From the NCBI RefSeq assembly GCF_002741015.1, contig NZ_CP016616.1:1948501-2012500 (forward strand): 64,000 nucleotides of DNA, read 5' to 3'. Source of the stretch: Microvirga ossetica (GTDB lineage: Bacteria > Pseudomonadota > Alphaproteobacteria > Rhizobiales > Beijerinckiaceae). The notes under the pieces were generated by a model. It had not been told where the DNA came from and did not search any database. It worked only from the letters and a program-made list of their open reading frames with translations. Every line of letters starts with the position of its first letter. Position 1 is the first letter of the stretch. Positions 22,366 through 31,298 of this stretch are shown here, in pieces. A program made the translations under genes and the position numbers.

Positions 22366-23565
22366 ATGACGGAATCACTGTTCGGACAGGTCGAAGCCTT
22401 CGCTGGAGACCCAATCCTGTCTCTCAACGACAGCTTCAAGGCCGACCCACGAACGGAGAAGGTCAATCTCAGCATCGGCGTCTACACGGACGAGAACGGC
22501 CGCATTCCGGTGCTGGCTGCGGTCAAGGCTGCCTATGAGCGGACAGGCTTCGCGGAGCGGCCCTATCTGCCCATGGAAGGGCACCCGCTCTATCGCGAGG
22601 GTGTGCAGAAGCTCGTCTTCGGCGCCGGGCATCCGGCCGTTGCCGAGAAGCGCGTCGCGACGATCCAGACCATCGGCGGCACGGGAGCGGTCGGCATCGC
22701 CGCCGACTTCCTCGCCAAGCACTGCCCCGGCCGGAGCGTCCTCGTCAGCGACCCGACCTGGGAGAACCATCACGGCCTGTTCCAGCGGGCGGGCTTCAAG
22801 ACCACCACCTATCCCTATTGGGACCGCGCCAACCGCTCGGTCGATTTCGACGGCATGGTCAAGGCGCTGGAAACCGCGGAGAACGGCTCCATCGTCGTGC
22901 TTCAGCCGGTCTGCCACAACCCGACCGGCGTCGATCTCGACGAGCGCCAGCAGCAAGCCGTCACCGACGTGCTCGTCGCCAAGCACCACATCGTGGTGTT
23001 CGACATGGCCTATCAGGGCTTCGGCACCGGCCTCGACGAGGACGCCGCCTTCGTGCGCCGCTATGCGGAGCGCGCGAGCTGCCTCGTCGCCAATTCCTTC
23101 TCGAAGAACTTCTCGCTCTACGGCGAGCGCTGCGGCGGCTTGAGCGTCGTCTGCCGCGATGCGGACGAGGCCGAGCGCGTGCTCGGGCAATTGAAGCTCG
23201 CGGTCCGCCGCAGCTATTCGAGCCCGCCGATGACGGCCGGGCTCCTCGTCGCCACCGTGCTCGGCAACGACGACCTGCGCGCGCAATGGGAGCGCGAGGT
23301 CGGGACCATGCGCAATCGCATGGATTCCGTGCGCAAGCGTCTCGCCGACGAGATCCGCGCCATCTCGAACGAGATCGACGTCGATTTCCTCACGACCCAG
23401 CGCGGCATGTTCAGCTATACGGGACTGAGCGCACAACAGGTCGACACCATGCGCGAGCGCGACGGCGTCTATCTCGTGGGCTCCGGCCGCATGTGCGTGG
23501 CGGGCCTCAACGAGGCGAACGTGCCGAAGGTGGCGAAGAGCTTCGTCGAGGCGACGCAGGGGTGA
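22366..23565 (+). CDS. aromatic-amino-acid / aspartate aminotransferase (class I)
   Basis: The 399-residue PLP enzyme belongs to the AspC/TyrB subgroup of aminotransferases. Asn185 (in CHNPTGVDL), Asp213 and Tyr216 (DMAYQGFG) and the Schiff-base Lys247 (NSFSKNFSLYGER) are all in place, as is the phosphate-binding Arg after it. The enzyme would move amino groups between aromatic amino acids or aspartate and 2-oxoglutarate. ATG 22366 follows GGAG. The next gene, on the opposite strand, is an indolepyruvate oxidoreductase that uses aryl pyruvates, the products of aromatic transamination, so a joint catabolic role is a fair inference. Confidence 0.92.
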   Translation: MTESLFGQVEAFAGDPILSLNDSFKADPRTEKVNLSIGVYTDENGRIPVLAAVKAAYERTGFAERPYLPMEGHPLYREGVQKLVFGAGHPAVAEKRVATIQTIGGTGAVGIAADFLAKHCPGRSVLVSDPTWENHHGLFQRAGFKTTTYPYWDRANRSVDFDGMVKALETAENGSIVVLQPVCHNPTGVDLDERQQQAVTDVLVAKHHIVVFDMAYQGFGTGLDEDAAFVRRYAERASCLVANSFSKNFSLYGERCGGLSVVCRDADEAERVLGQLKLAVRRSYSSPPMTAGLLVATVLGNDDLRAQWEREVGTMRNRMDSVRKRLADEIRAISNEIDVDFLTTQRGMFSYTGLSAQQVDTMRERDGVYLVGSGRMCVAGLNEANVPKVAKSFVEATQG

Positions 23566-23572
23566 ATAATGC

Positions 23573-23794
23573 AGTCATCCCGGACGGCGTCAGCCGATCC
23601 GGGATCGCAAGACCAGCAAAGCACTGTCATTCCGGGGCCGCGCAGCGGAGCCCGGAATCCATAACCGGTGACGGTACTTCATTCTCGCAGAATGGTGTTT
23701 ATGGATCCCCGCCTGCGCGGGGATGACAGTGGTGATTCAGGCGCTCAATTCTGAAAGCGATCCCGGATCTCGCTTCGCTCGTCCGGGATGACGA
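23573..23794. repeat. family C repeat cluster, copy 1
   Basis: Four related short palindromic units follow each other: GTCATCCCGGACGGCG...CCGGGATCG, GTCATTCCGGGGCCGCGCAG...CCCGGAATCCATAACCG, TGGATCCCCGCCTGCGCGGG...ATGACAG, and GATCCCGGATCTCGCTTCGC...TCCGGGATGAC. It fills the whole gap between the convergent aminotransferase and indolepyruvate oxidoreductase genes. Related clusters lie at 41024, 43603, 50795, 51463 and 57592. Confidence 0.75.
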
Positions 23795-23806
23795 TAGTTG
23801 AACCGT

Positions 23807-26800
23807 TTACTCCGCCGCAATCGGCAGCGGCTGCGGATCGGCGCGGAACTTGGCCAGCAGGTCCGCCTCCTCCGCCTTCGCCGCTTTCAAGTTACGCTCC
23901 TTGACGTGACCGAAGCCGCGGATCTTCTGCGGGATGCCCGCGAGCCCGACAGCGGCAGCATGATTGCCGGCATCGAGCTTCGCCACGATCTCCGCGATCA
24001 GCCCCTCGAACTCGCGAACGAGCTGGCGCTCGGTGCGGCGCTCGTGATTGTAGCCGAAGACGTCGAGAGGCGTGCCGCGAAGCCGCCTGAACTTCGCCAG
24101 CACGCCCATGGCTTTGAGCATCCACGGCCCGAAGCTCATCTTGCGCGGCAGGCCCGTGACCGGGTCCTTCGTGGCGAGGATCGGCGGCGCCATGTGAAAC
24201 TCGTAACGCAGGTTGTCGCCCTCGAAGGCGGATGCCACCTGTTTCTCGAAATGGCCGTTCGTGTAGAGACGCGCCACCTCGTACTCGTCCTTGTAGGCCA
24301 TGAGCTTGAACAGCGAGCGTGCCACCGCGTCGGTGAGCGCGGTCGAACCCGGCACCGCCTTCTCTTCCGCTTCACGCACGCGCCCGACGAGATTGCCGTA
24401 GCGCCGACCGTAACGCGCGTTCTGATAATCCGACAGGAACGCGACGCGGCGCTCGATCACTTCATCCAGCGTCTCGGAGAGCTTGCGCGATTCCGTCGGC
24501 GCCTTCAGTTCGCTCATCATGGCGGCGATCAGCTCGGGTTCCGCAGCCGCGCGGCGGCCCCAGGTGAAGGCGGAAAGATTCATCTTCACGGCTTCACCGT
24601 TGAGCGCGATCGCCTTCTCGATGGCTTCACCGGAGAGCGGAACGCGGCCGGTCTGGTAGGCATAGCCCAGCATGAACATGTTGGCGGCGATCGCATTGCC
24701 GAGAAGCGCAGTCGCAACCGCCGTCGCGTCGACGAAGGACACGCCATCCGCACCCGCGGCCGATTTGATTGCGCGCTTCAGGCGCTCGGTCGGCAGGGAA
24801 AAATCGGCGTTGCGGGTGAACTCGCCCGGCATCACCTCCGCCGTGTTCACCACGAGCGCGGTCTGTCCCTCCTTCACGGAGGCCAGCACCTTCTTGGTGC
24901 CGGTGACCACGAGATCGCAGCCGAGCACGAGATGCGCCGATTCCGCGCTCACGCGGATGGCATGGATGTCGTCCTGGTTGTTGGCGAGCCGCACATGGCT
25001 GTAGACCGCGCCGCCCTTCTGGGCGAGGCCGGCCATATCGATCATGCCCAGCCCCTTGCCTTCGAGATGGGCCGCCATGCCGAGGATCGCGCCGATCGTC
25101 ACGACGCCCGTGCCGCCCACACCCGTGACGATCACATTGAACGTGCGGTCGATGGAGGGGATCGCCGGATCGGGCAGCGGCTTGAACGCCGCGCCGTCCG
25201 TCGAGGCGGTCTCGGGGACCGCCTTCCTGATCTCGGCGCCGTGCACCGTCACAAAGGACGGGCAGAAGCCGTTCACGCAGGAAAAGTCCTTATTGCAGTT
25301 CGACTGGTCGATCTGGCGCTTGCGGCCGAACTCGGTCTCGACCGGCTGCACGGCGACGCAGTTCGACTGCACGGAGCAATCGCCGCAGGCCTCGCAGACG
25401 AGGTCGTTGATGATGACGCGCTTGTCCGGATCCGGGAACTCGCCGCGCTTGCGGCGGCGGCGTTTTTCCGAGGCGCAGGTCTGATCGTAGATCATCACCG
25501 TCACGCCGGAGACTTCCGACAGCCGGCGCTGCACGGAATCGAGCTCGCTGCGGTGATGGATCGTCATGCCGGACGGCCAGCGCATCTCTTTGGGATATTT
25601 GTCCGGCTCGTCGGTGACCAGCGCGATGCGCTCGACGCCCTCCTCGCGCACCTGTCGGGCGATCATGTCGACGGTGAGCTTGCCCTCATGCGGCTGCCCG
25701 CCGGTCATGGCGACCGCGTCGTTGAACAGGATTTTATATGTGACGTTGGTCTTGGTGTGGATCGACCAGCGCAGGGCCAGAACGCCGGAATGGTTGTAGG
25801 TGCCGTCGCCAAGATTCTGGAACACGTGGCCGCGCTTCGAGAACGGCGCCTCGCCGATCCAGTTCGCGCCCTCGCCGCCCATCTGCGTGAAGCCTTCGGT
25901 GGAGCGATCCATCCACTGCACCATGTAATGGCAGCCGATGCCCGCATAGGCGCGCATGCCGTCCGGCACCTTGGTCGAGGAATTGTGCGGGCAGCCGGAG
26001 CAGAAATGCGGCGTGCGGGTCGCCACGTCGCTGGTGGCGACGAGCACCTCCTGCGCATGGCGAAGCCGCGCCACGCGGCCGCGCAGGTCGTCGTTGTTGT
26101 GATAGGCGAGCAGCCGCTCGCCGATGACGATGGCGATGTCGTTGGGATCGAGCGCGCCCTTCACCGGGAAGAGCCAGCGGCCCTCCTCGTCCTTCTTGCC
26201 GATGCAGAGCGGCTGGTTGGCGGTGCCGTAAAGCTCCTCGCGCAGCTGCACCTCGATGAGGGAGCGCTTCTCCTCGACCACGATGACCTTGTCGAGGCCG
26301 CGCGCGAAATCGACGAGCTCGCGTTGCGAGAGTGGCCACGGGCAGGCGACCTTGTAGAGGCGGAGCCCCATGTCGTTCGCCTTGACCTCGTCGAGGCCGA
26401 GCTCGTCGAGAGCCTGGCGCACGTCGAGATAGGACTTGCCGACGGTGATGATGCCGATCTTCGCGTTGCGGCCGCCGGAGAGAACGATGCGGTTGAGGTT
26501 GTTGGCGCGCACGAAAGCCAGCATGGCGTCGCGCTTGAAATCCTGAAGCCGCGCCTCCTGGTCGAGCACGCCGTCGCGGTTGCGGATGTTCAGCCCGCCC
26601 GGCGGCATGGTGAAGTCGTCGGGGATGACGATCTTCACCCGGTCGAGGGACGCATCGACGGAGGCGGTCGATTCGATGTTGTCCTTCACGCATTTGAAGG
26701 CGACCCAGGTGCCGCAGAAGCGGCTCATGGCGTAGCCGTAGAGGCCGTAATCGAGGATCTCCTGAACGCCCGCCGGATTCAGGATCGGGATCATCACGTC

Positions 26801-27307
26801 GACGAAGTGGAATTCGGATTGATGCGCGACGGTGGAGGATTCCGCCGTGTGGTCATCGCCCATCAGCGCCAGCACGCCGCCGTGCCTCGAGGAGCCGGCC
26901 ATGTTGGCGTGGCGGAACACGTCGCCGGAGCGGTCGACGCCGGGCCCCTTGCCGTACCAGAGGCCGAACACGCCGTCATACTTGCCGTCGCCGCGAATCT
27001 CGGCCTGCTGCGAGCCCCAGACGGCGGTCGCGGCAAGCTCCTCGTTGAGGCCCGGCTGGAAGACGATGTTGGAGGACTCCAGCCATTTCCGGGCGCGCCA
27101 GAGATTCTGGTCAAGGCCGCCGATGGGGGAGCCGCGATAGCCGGAGACGAAACCGGCCGTGCTCAGGCCCGCGAGCCTGTCGCGCTCGCGCTGCATCAGC
27201 AGCATGCGGATGACGGCCTGCGTGCCGGTGATGAAGACGTGATCCTTGGAGAGATCGTATTTGTCGTCGAGCGTAACGTTACGGAGCGCCACCTGACCGT
27301 CGGCCAT
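23807..27307 (-). CDS. indolepyruvate ferredoxin oxidoreductase, fused alpha-beta type
   Basis: The 1166-residue enzyme would decarboxylate aryl pyruvates (indolepyruvate, phenylpyruvate) to acyl-CoA using thiamine diphosphate and an iron-sulfur electron carrier. It fuses the parts that archaea split into IorA and IorB: an N-terminal pyrimidine-binding region, a TPP-binding region (GDGTYNHSGVLAL, near a Cys-rich HFCSGCPHNSS), a cysteine cluster region at about 633-690 (CEACGDCSVQSNC and CNKDFSCVNGFC), and a C-terminal gamma domain (VTGVGGTGVVTIGAILGMA). ATG 27307 follows AGGAGG; an upstream in-frame start at 27409 would read through the promoter palindrome at 27369-27393, so I reject it. Confidence 0.93.
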   Translation of the reverse strand: MADGQVALRNVTLDDKYDLSKDHVFITGTQAVIRMLLMQRERDRLAGLSTAGFVSGYRGSPIGGLDQNLWRARKWLESSNIVFQPGLNEELAATAVWGSQQAEIRGDGKYDGVFGLWYGKGPGVDRSGDVFRHANMAGSSRHGGVLALMGDDHTAESSTVAHQSEFHFVDVMIPILNPAGVQEILDYGLYGYAMSRFCGTWVAFKCVKDNIESTASVDASLDRVKIVIPDDFTMPPGGLNIRNRDGVLDQEARLQDFKRDAMLAFVRANNLNRIVLSGGRNAKIGIITVGKSYLDVRQALDELGLDEVKANDMGLRLYKVACPWPLSQRELVDFARGLDKVIVVEEKRSLIEVQLREELYGTANQPLCIGKKDEEGRWLFPVKGALDPNDIAIVIGERLLAYHNNDDLRGRVARLRHAQEVLVATSDVATRTPHFCSGCPHNSSTKVPDGMRAYAGIGCHYMVQWMDRSTEGFTQMGGEGANWIGEAPFSKRGHVFQNLGDGTYNHSGVLALRWSIHTKTNVTYKILFNDAVAMTGGQPHEGKLTVDMIARQVREEGVERIALVTDEPDKYPKEMRWPSGMTIHHRSELDSVQRRLSEVSGVTVMIYDQTCASEKRRRRKRGEFPDPDKRVIINDLVCEACGDCSVQSNCVAVQPVETEFGRKRQIDQSNCNKDFSCVNGFCPSFVTVHGAEIRKAVPETASTDGAAFKPLPDPAIPSIDRTFNVIVTGVGGTGVVTIGAILGMAAHLEGKGLGMIDMAGLAQKGGAVYSHVRLANNQDDIHAIRVSAESAHLVLGCDLVVTGTKKVLASVKEGQTALVVNTAEVMPGEFTRNADFSLPTERLKRAIKSAAGADGVSFVDATAVATALLGNAIAANMFMLGYAYQTGRVPLSGEAIEKAIALNGEAVKMNLSAFTWGRRAAAEPELIAAMMSELKAPTESRKLSETLDEVIERRVAFLSDYQNARYGRRYGNLVGRVREAEEKAVPGSTALTDAVARSLFKLMAYKDEYEVARLYTNGHFEKQVASAFEGDNLRYEFHMAPPILATKDPVTGLPRKMSFGPWMLKAMGVLAKFRRLRGTPLDVFGYNHERRTERQLVREFEGLIAEIVAKLDAGNHAAAVGLAGIPQKIRGFGHVKERNLKAAKAEEADLLAKFRADPQPLPIAAE

Positions 27308-27368
27308 GACCCGTTGTCCTCCTGGAGCCTTTTGCCCCGCTGCCGGTGTTCCGGTCTTCTTGTCATGA

Positions 27369-27393
27369 AATATGTCAGTAATGCTGACATATT
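27369..27393. promoter_or_regulatory. palindromic operator candidate between the indolepyruvate oxidoreductase and DUF1007 genes
   Basis: AATATGTCAG and CTGACATATT are perfect inverted repeats of 10 bp separated by 5 bp, in AT-rich sequence amid GC-rich DNA. On the minus strand a TTGACG hexamer lies at 27409-27404, and the palindrome covers the place where the -10 would be, 62 bases upstream of the oxidoreductase start codon. That placement suits a repressor of the oxidoreductase gene. The binding protein is unknown; a dimeric Lrp- or MarR-type factor would fit the size. Confidence 0.7.
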
Positions 27394-27500
27394 TTCCGGA
27401 GGCCGTCAATCGAGCCGTCTCGGTCGCGCCTTCGTTTCGCCTCTGTTAACCATGAAAGCGGCATATCGCTTTCGGAGCGTCGCTTTTCCAGGGTCAACGC

Positions 27501-28142
27501 ATGAAACGCCGTCTCGGTCTGAAATCCTCCCTGGCCGCCGTAGGCATGGGACTGGCCTCGCCGGCGCTCGCGCATCCCCATGTCTGGGTCACCGCCAAGG
27601 CGGAGGTCGTCTTCGCGCCCGACGGGAAGGTGACCGGCGTGCGCCACCACTGGACCTTCGACGAGGCCTATACGGCTTACGTTACGCAAGGGCTCGACAC
27701 GAACAACGACGGCAAGCTCTCCCCGGAAGAGCTCCAGGACCTCGCCACCGAGAATGCCGCCTCCCTGAACGAGTTCGATTATTTCACGGTGCTCAAAGCC
27801 CGCGGCAAGCCGCAGGCCTTCGATCCGCCGCGTGAGGCTCGGATGAGCATGGAGAAGACCCAAGTTTCCATGTCCTTCTTCCTGCCGCTGAAAGCGCCGG
27901 CGGTGCCCTCGGGGGCCGTCTCCATCGAGATCGAGGATCCGACCTTCTTCGTCTATTTCAGCCTCTCGGAGGGCCAGGCGCCCATCTCACTCGCCGATGC
28001 GCCGCAGGGCTGCGTGACCAGCATCGCCAAGGCCAAGCCGCTCGATGCCACCATGCAGCAGATCCTGCAGGACGAAGGCGCGATCCAGACGCAGGATATC
28101 GGCATCGAATATTCCAACAGGGCCATCATCGCATGTCCCTGA
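27501..28142 (+). CDS. DUF1007 exported protein with an EF-hand-like loop, partner of NicO transporter
   Basis: The 213-residue protein has a signal peptide cut near residue 24, leaving a mature N terminus HPHVWV that could bind metal. Residues 66-77 read DTNNDGKLSPEE, a good match to the calcium-binding EF-hand loop. DUF1007 proteins are typically encoded beside nickel/cobalt transporters, as here: the end of the gene overlaps the start of the NicO-family gene by 10 bases. It is likely a periplasmic metal-binding partner of that transporter. Substrate metal is not known. Confidence 0.88.
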   Translation: MKRRLGLKSSLAAVGMGLASPALAHPHVWVTAKAEVVFAPDGKVTGVRHHWTFDEAYTAYVTQGLDTNNDGKLSPEELQDLATENAASLNEFDYFTVLKARGKPQAFDPPREARMSMEKTQVSMSFFLPLKAPAVPSGAVSIEIEDPTFFVYFSLSEGQAPISLADAPQGCVTSIAKAKPLDATMQQILQDEGAIQTQDIGIEYSNRAIIACP

Positions 28143-29149
28143 TATCCGACGCCCCTGCCCTTCCGAACCCCGCTCGCGCACCGCTGTGGCGGCGGCTCGG
28201 AATCATGCTGGCGGCCGTCGCCATCATCGCCCTGGCGATGGGGCTGATCGGCCTCTGGCTCGGACCGGTGAGCAAGCCGCCGCCGCGCAACCCGTTCGGC
28301 ATGGGCCTGCGCGAGGCGACGCCGTCGGGAAGCCTCGGCGCCTGGATCCTGTCGGTGCAATCCGGCTTCTACGGCAACCTGCAGGCGGGCGTGCGGGAGA
28401 TGAAGCAGAACGGCTCGGCGCTGTACTCCCTCCTTCTTGTCGGCTTCGCCTATGGGATCTTCCATGCCGCCGGCCCCGGGCACGGCAAGGGCGTGATCTC
28501 GGCCTATCTCGTGGCCGACGAGAAGGCCCTGCGCAAGGGCTTCGCCTTGAGCCTCGCGGCCGCCCTCGTGCAGGCCCTGGTCGCCATCGCCATCGTGTCC
28601 GTCGTAAGCATCCTGCTGCGCGCCACCGCCTCCACCATGAACAAGCTCGCGATGAACGTGGAGTTGGCGAGCTTTCTCGCCGTCGCCCTGCTCGGCGCGG
28701 TCATCGCCTGGCGCAAGGCGGGCAAGTTTTTGGGCGTGCTGGCCTTGAGCCGCAACCCGCTCGCCCTGGTTCAGGACGATTGCGACCACGTCCACATGCC
28801 GCCGCCCGAGGAACTCGGCCGCCTGACGCGCTTTCGCGACATGGCGGGCGTGGCGATCGCCGCCGGGATCCGCCCCTGCGCGGGGGCCCTCATCGTCCTG
28901 GTCTTCGCCCTGTCGCAAGGCGTCTTCGCGGCGGGCATCGCCGCCGCCTTCGCCATGGCGCTCGGCACGGCGCTCACCACCGGCGCCATCGCCGCGCTCG
29001 CGGTCTTCTTCAAGGCAGCGGCTTTGAGAATCGCCGGCGGACGCGGAGCCTCGGGCGCCATCGCCATCGCGGGGCTCGAGCTTCTGGCGGCCGCCTTCGT
29101 GCTCGTCCTGGGAGCAAGCCTCCTCTACGGCCTCTGGGCGGTTGGCTAG
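28133..29149 (+). CDS. nickel/cobalt transporter, NicO/RcnA-like family
   Basis: The 338-residue inner-membrane protein has about six membrane segments, the first at about 20-45. The conserved motif FHAAGPGHGKG near residue 109-119 and a His/Asp-rich cytoplasmic loop DDCDHVHMPPPEE near 217-229 point to a nickel or cobalt permease or exporter of the NicO family. It is translationally coupled to the DUF1007 gene. No cobalamin or nickel riboswitch is evident upstream of the pair, so direction and metal remain open. Confidence 0.88.
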   Translation: MSLISDAPALPNPARAPLWRRLGIMLAAVAIIALAMGLIGLWLGPVSKPPPRNPFGMGLREATPSGSLGAWILSVQSGFYGNLQAGVREMKQNGSALYSLLLVGFAYGIFHAAGPGHGKGVISAYLVADEKALRKGFALSLAAALVQALVAIAIVSVVSILLRATASTMNKLAMNVELASFLAVALLGAVIAWRKAGKFLGVLALSRNPLALVQDDCDHVHMPPPEELGRLTRFRDMAGVAIAAGIRPCAGALIVLVFALSQGVFAAGIAAAFAMALGTALTTGAIAALAVFFKAAALRIAGGRGASGAIAIAGLELLAAAFVLVLGASLLYGLWAVG

Positions 29150-30741
29150 AGGCCGAGCGATCCGCCATCCGAACGCGGATCGTGCACGGCCTCGACGCGC
29201 CCGTTGCGCGGGTGCTTCACCAGCATACCCGCATGGCCGAGCGCATCGGCATAGGGCTTGCCCAGTTCTTGGATAGGATGGCCGAAGCCGGACAAGGCTC
29301 GCAGCAGGCCTGGATCGAAGCGATCCTCCACCTTCAGGGTTGCGGAGGACGCACCCCATGCTTTGTCGAAGCGCCAGCGCGGCGCGTCCACCGCATCGGC
29401 GAGGCTCATGCCGAAATCGGCATAGCGGGTAAAAATCTGGCCCAGGGTCTGCGGCTGCCCGTCGCCGCCCATGGTTCCGTAGGAGAGCACGCGCCCGTCA
29501 TTGAAGACGGCAAGGCCCGGATTGAGGGTGTTAAAGGGCTTGCGGCCCGGCTCCAGGGCTCTGAGACTCTTGGGGTCGAGGGAGAAACCGAGGCCCCGGT
29601 TGTGCCAATGGACGCCCGTTGCCGGCAGCACGCAGCCGGAGCCGAAGGCCCAGTAGACGGACTGGATGTAGGACACCGCCAGCCCGTCCCTGTCGATGCA
29701 GCCCATCCAGACCGTATCGCCCTCGGCCGAACGTGGCGGGTAAGGCGCGGCGCGGCGGCTCTCGATCATGGACGCCTCCCGTTCCAGCGCGGCGGGGGTG
29801 AGGAAGTCGGCCGGGTTGTGGGTGAGTTCCCTAGGATCGGTCACCACCCGGTCGCGGATGGCGAAGGCGCGCTTGACGGCCTCGATCAGTCCGTGGTGGT
29901 GCTCCGGCGTCTCACCATGCTTCACGTTCAGCCGTTCGAACATCCCGAGGATCAGGAGCGAGGCCAGCCCCTGGCTCGGCGGCGGCAGGTTGTAGACGGT
30001 CGAATGCCCCAGCCGGACCGACAGGGGCTGCACCACCCGGGCGCGGTAACGTTCCAGGTCCTTGCGGGTGACGGGGCTCTCGATCCTCTCCAGATCCGCG
30101 GCGATCTCGCGTCCCACATCGCCCCGGTAGAAATCGGCCAGGCCCGCATGGGCGAGCCGGTCGAGGGTATCGGCGAGCTTGAGGCTCTTTCGCTGCGTGC
30201 CGGCCTCCGGGAGCTTGCCCTCGACGAGGAAGGCCTCGGCAAAGCCGGGAGCGGCAAACAGGGCGGCCTCCTCCAGAAGCGGATTTCGCCCCTCCGCCGC
30301 AGCGACGGCATGGCCTTCGCGGGCAAAGCGGATGGCATCGCCGAGCAGGAGATCGAGGGGCATCTGCCCGCCGAGCGCCCGGGCGAGCTCCAGCGCCAGC
30401 CCCCATCCGCTCACGGCCCCTGCGACAGTGAGCGCAGCATCGGGCCCGCGCGGCGGGATGGCGTCGTAGTGCTTGTCCCGGTAGCGCCGGATGGTGCCGA
30501 GCGAGCCGGCCGGCCCCGAGGCGTCGAGGGCATGGATACGGCCTCTCGGTTCGCGTACGAGCCAGAAGCCGTCTCCGCCGAGCCCGTTCATGTGCGGATA
30601 GACCACGGCAATCGTCGCCGCCATGGCGACCATGGCCTCGACCGCATTGCCGCCGGCAGCCAGGATCGTCTGGCCGGTCTCGGCTGCGAGCCGATGAGGA
30701 GCCGCGACGGCGGCGGTCGAGAAGACGGGGGTTTCGGGCAT
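29146..30741 (-). CDS. gamma-glutamyltransferase family protein (YwrD-like)
   Basis: The 531-residue protein belongs to the N-terminal nucleophile gamma-glutamyltranspeptidases, which transfer or hydrolyse gamma-glutamyl groups such as that of glutathione. The presumed self-cleavage threonine lies in GDTVWMGCIDRDG, where typical enzymes have T-T-H; the second Thr and the His are replaced by Val and Trp. The C-terminal GTMGGDGQPQ motif is as expected. There is no signal peptide, which fits cytoplasmic YwrD-type members. ATG 30741 is chosen; the longer open frame upstream overlaps the divergent small membrane gene. Its end overlaps the NicO gene end by 4 bases. Confidence 0.88.
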   Translation of the reverse strand: MPETPVFSTAAVAAPHRLAAETGQTILAAGGNAVEAMVAMAATIAVVYPHMNGLGGDGFWLVREPRGRIHALDASGPAGSLGTIRRYRDKHYDAIPPRGPDAALTVAGAVSGWGLALELARALGGQMPLDLLLGDAIRFAREGHAVAAAEGRNPLLEEAALFAAPGFAEAFLVEGKLPEAGTQRKSLKLADTLDRLAHAGLADFYRGDVGREIAADLERIESPVTRKDLERYRARVVQPLSVRLGHSTVYNLPPPSQGLASLLILGMFERLNVKHGETPEHHHGLIEAVKRAFAIRDRVVTDPRELTHNPADFLTPAALEREASMIESRRAAPYPPRSAEGDTVWMGCIDRDGLAVSYIQSVYWAFGSGCVLPATGVHWHNRGLGFSLDPKSLRALEPGRKPFNTLNPGLAVFNDGRVLSYGTMGGDGQPQTLGQIFTRYADFGMSLADAVDAPRWRFDKAWGASSATLKVEDRFDPGLLRALSGFGHPIQELGKPYADALGHAGMLVKHPRNGRVEAVHDPRSDGGSLGL

Positions 30742-30843
30742 GGGCCTTGAATGTGGGGCGCGACAGAATGAGATTCGGGGAGACCTTGCACCCGAGGGGG
30801 CGTTTAGGGTAGTCCCATCTGCAAGAAACGGAGTGAGGCAACC

Positions 30844-31086
30844 TTGGCTCAGGCGAAAAGCACCAACTGGCGCAACGTGATCACCATCATGAGCATCATG
30901 ATCCTGGTGGGCGCGGAAGTCTTCGGCGTGGCGATCGCCGCCGGCTGGGCCATCGCGGGCCTGTTCGAGCTCGGCGACTATGTCGGCTACGCGCTGATGG
31001 TCCTCTTCAGCCTCTTCGCCATCTACACCCTGGTCCATCTCTGGCGCCGCTGCGTCGCCGTCGAGCCGCTCACGGGCCGGGCCTAA
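30844..31086 (+). CDS. small two-helix membrane protein, unknown function
   Basis: An 80-residue frame starts with TTG 30844 after GGAGTGAGG, a good ribosome site. It encodes two hydrophobic segments (about 12-38 and 45-66) and a short basic tail. I do not recognise the family; similar small membrane proteins are common next to gamma-glutamyltransferases and transporters without known role. It is divergent from the gamma-glutamyltransferase gene. Confidence 0.65.
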   Translation: MAQAKSTNWRNVITIMSIMILVGAEVFGVAIAAGWAIAGLFELGDYVGYALMVLFSLFAIYTLVHLWRRCVAVEPLTGRA

Positions 31087-31149
31087 TCGGCATTCAGCAA
31101 GGTCATTACCAGAACCTCATCCTAAGAGGCTGGCTTATCAAACTCTCGA

Positions 31150-31255
31150 CCTCATCCTGAGGAGCAGCGCAGCTGCGTCTCGAAGGAGGCTCCAGTGTTC
31201 TCTGGAGGCGCCCTGATCCTTCGAGACGCCGCCTCCGGCGGCCCTCAGGATGAGG
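31150..31255. repeat. family B palindromic repeat, copy 3
   Basis: Outer arms CCTCATCCTGAGG and CCTCAGGATGAGG with GTCTCGAAGG and CCTTCGAGAC inside, as in the other copies. It lies between convergent genes. Confidence 0.85.
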
Positions 31256-31298
31256 GCTTAGGGATCAGGCCAGACTTTCAGGATGAGAACGGTGTTCA

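Noticed and set aside
23798..27835. A 1345-codon plus-strand frame opposite the indolepyruvate oxidoreductase
   Set aside because: The minus strand holds a complete enzyme with all motifs; the plus frame is low-complexity and also runs into the DUF1007 gene in another frame.
28045..30750. A 901-codon plus-strand frame over the NicO and gamma-glutamyltransferase genes
   Set aside because: It overlaps two well supported genes and has no domain.
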